From: an uncultured Oscillospiraceae bacterium | GTDB lineage: Bacteria; Bacillota; Clostridia; Oscillospirales; Oscillospiraceae | Length of the DNA: 64,000 nt | Direction: 5' to 3' | Assembly: GCA_910588105.1 (NCBI GenBank) | Contig: CAJUQD010000009.1 | Location: 1 to 64,000 of the forward strand | In this document: positions 63,967 through 64,000 of the stretch, in pieces | Position numbering within the stretch: the first letter of the stretch is position 1 | Layout: the number at the start of each line of letters is the position of its first letter | Program-made: the position numbers and the translations under genes | Notes under the pieces: model-generated | The model's database searches: none | Seen by the model: only the letters and a program-made list of their open reading frames with translations | What the model was told of the DNA's origin: nothing

Positions 63967-64000
63967 GTTCCTCAACTACTCCATTTTCAATTTGACGGTG
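63967..64000. other. Right edge upstream of topA
   Basis: Only 34 bases of leader are present. dprA commonly precedes topA in Firmicutes, but nothing of it is visible. Confidence 0.5.

Noticed and set aside
1..64000. CRISPR arrays, prophage, integrase, rRNA genes or known riboswitches
   Set aside because: I found no direct-repeat arrays, phage genes, integrases, rRNA sequence or riboswitch cores on reading both strands; only one small MITE-like element suggests mobility.

Overview
The window is chromosomal DNA of about 60% GC by eye from an endospore-forming member of the Clostridia. It is most like the Oscillospiraceae (the Flavonifractor/Pseudoflavonifractor/Oscillibacter group), although the genus is an inference. 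The reasons are an IspH-RpsA fusion, HPr kinase, CdaA/CdaR, RemA, Rex and CarD, several spore-related proteins (SPOCS/LysM coat-type protein, SpoIID-like protein, YtfJ), and gene order typical of Firmicutes. There is no sign of prophage, CRISPR or a large mobile island. Most genes lie on the minus strand, with a few plus-strand islands.

Layout. 1-5.2 kb: lipoprotein, hprK, rpmB (+), plsY, der, rpmF and its YceD partner. 5.2-5.4 kb: a small MITE-like insertion. 5.4-9.7 kb: class I aminotransferase, a CoaX-like protein with altered motifs, and a spore-coat type protein behind a sigma-E-like promoter. 9.7 kb: a 35-codon orphan gene (+). 10-22 kb: the housekeeping cluster yicC-remA-gmk-rpoZ-priA-def-fmt-rsmB-rlmN-stp-prkC-rsgA, read right to left and lacking coaBC. 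22-26.4 kb: cdaA-cdaR, DUF5685, DnaJ-like and membrane genes. 26.5-30.2 kb: a desulfurase-like protein with DUF3343, ispD-ispF, carD and a tRNA-Arg. 30.3-32 kb: rex coupled to an SLH protein. 32.1-35.7 kb (+): a peptidoglycan-binding/SpoIID-like cassette, DUF4364 and a PF06541 membrane protein. 35.8-42 kb: a nucleoside-uptake ABC system (BMP family) headed by deoC. 42.2-45.8 kb (+): two XRE regulators, the second coupled to an ABC exporter. 45.9-50.3 kb: DUF362 ferredoxin, ispH-rpsA, plsC, cmk. 50.3-54.9 kb: HI0933 flavoprotein, RpiR regulator, RluB-like synthase, DacF-like carboxypeptidase, YtfJ. 54.9-58.3 kb: DUF2953, scpB, scpA, GNAT, rnc. 58.3-64 kb: acpP, plsX, trmFO, a parS-like site, a divergent XRE/broken DUF6809-like pair, and topA.

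How the genes work together. The largest share serves translation and RNA (L28, L32, S1, Der, RsgA, Fmt, Def, RsmB, RlmN, TrmFO, RNase III, tRNA-Arg) and membrane lipid synthesis (PlsX, PlsY, PlsC, AcpP). Others serve isoprenoid precursors (IspD, IspF, IspH), signalling (c-di-AMP, PASTA kinase/phosphatase, HPr kinase) and chromosome handling (ScpAB, TopA, PriA and a candidate ParB site). The least explained items are the MITE-like element, the 35-codon gene, the altered CoaX, the parS-like palindrome, the divergent XRE switch and a hairpin that can cover the dacF ribosome-binding site.
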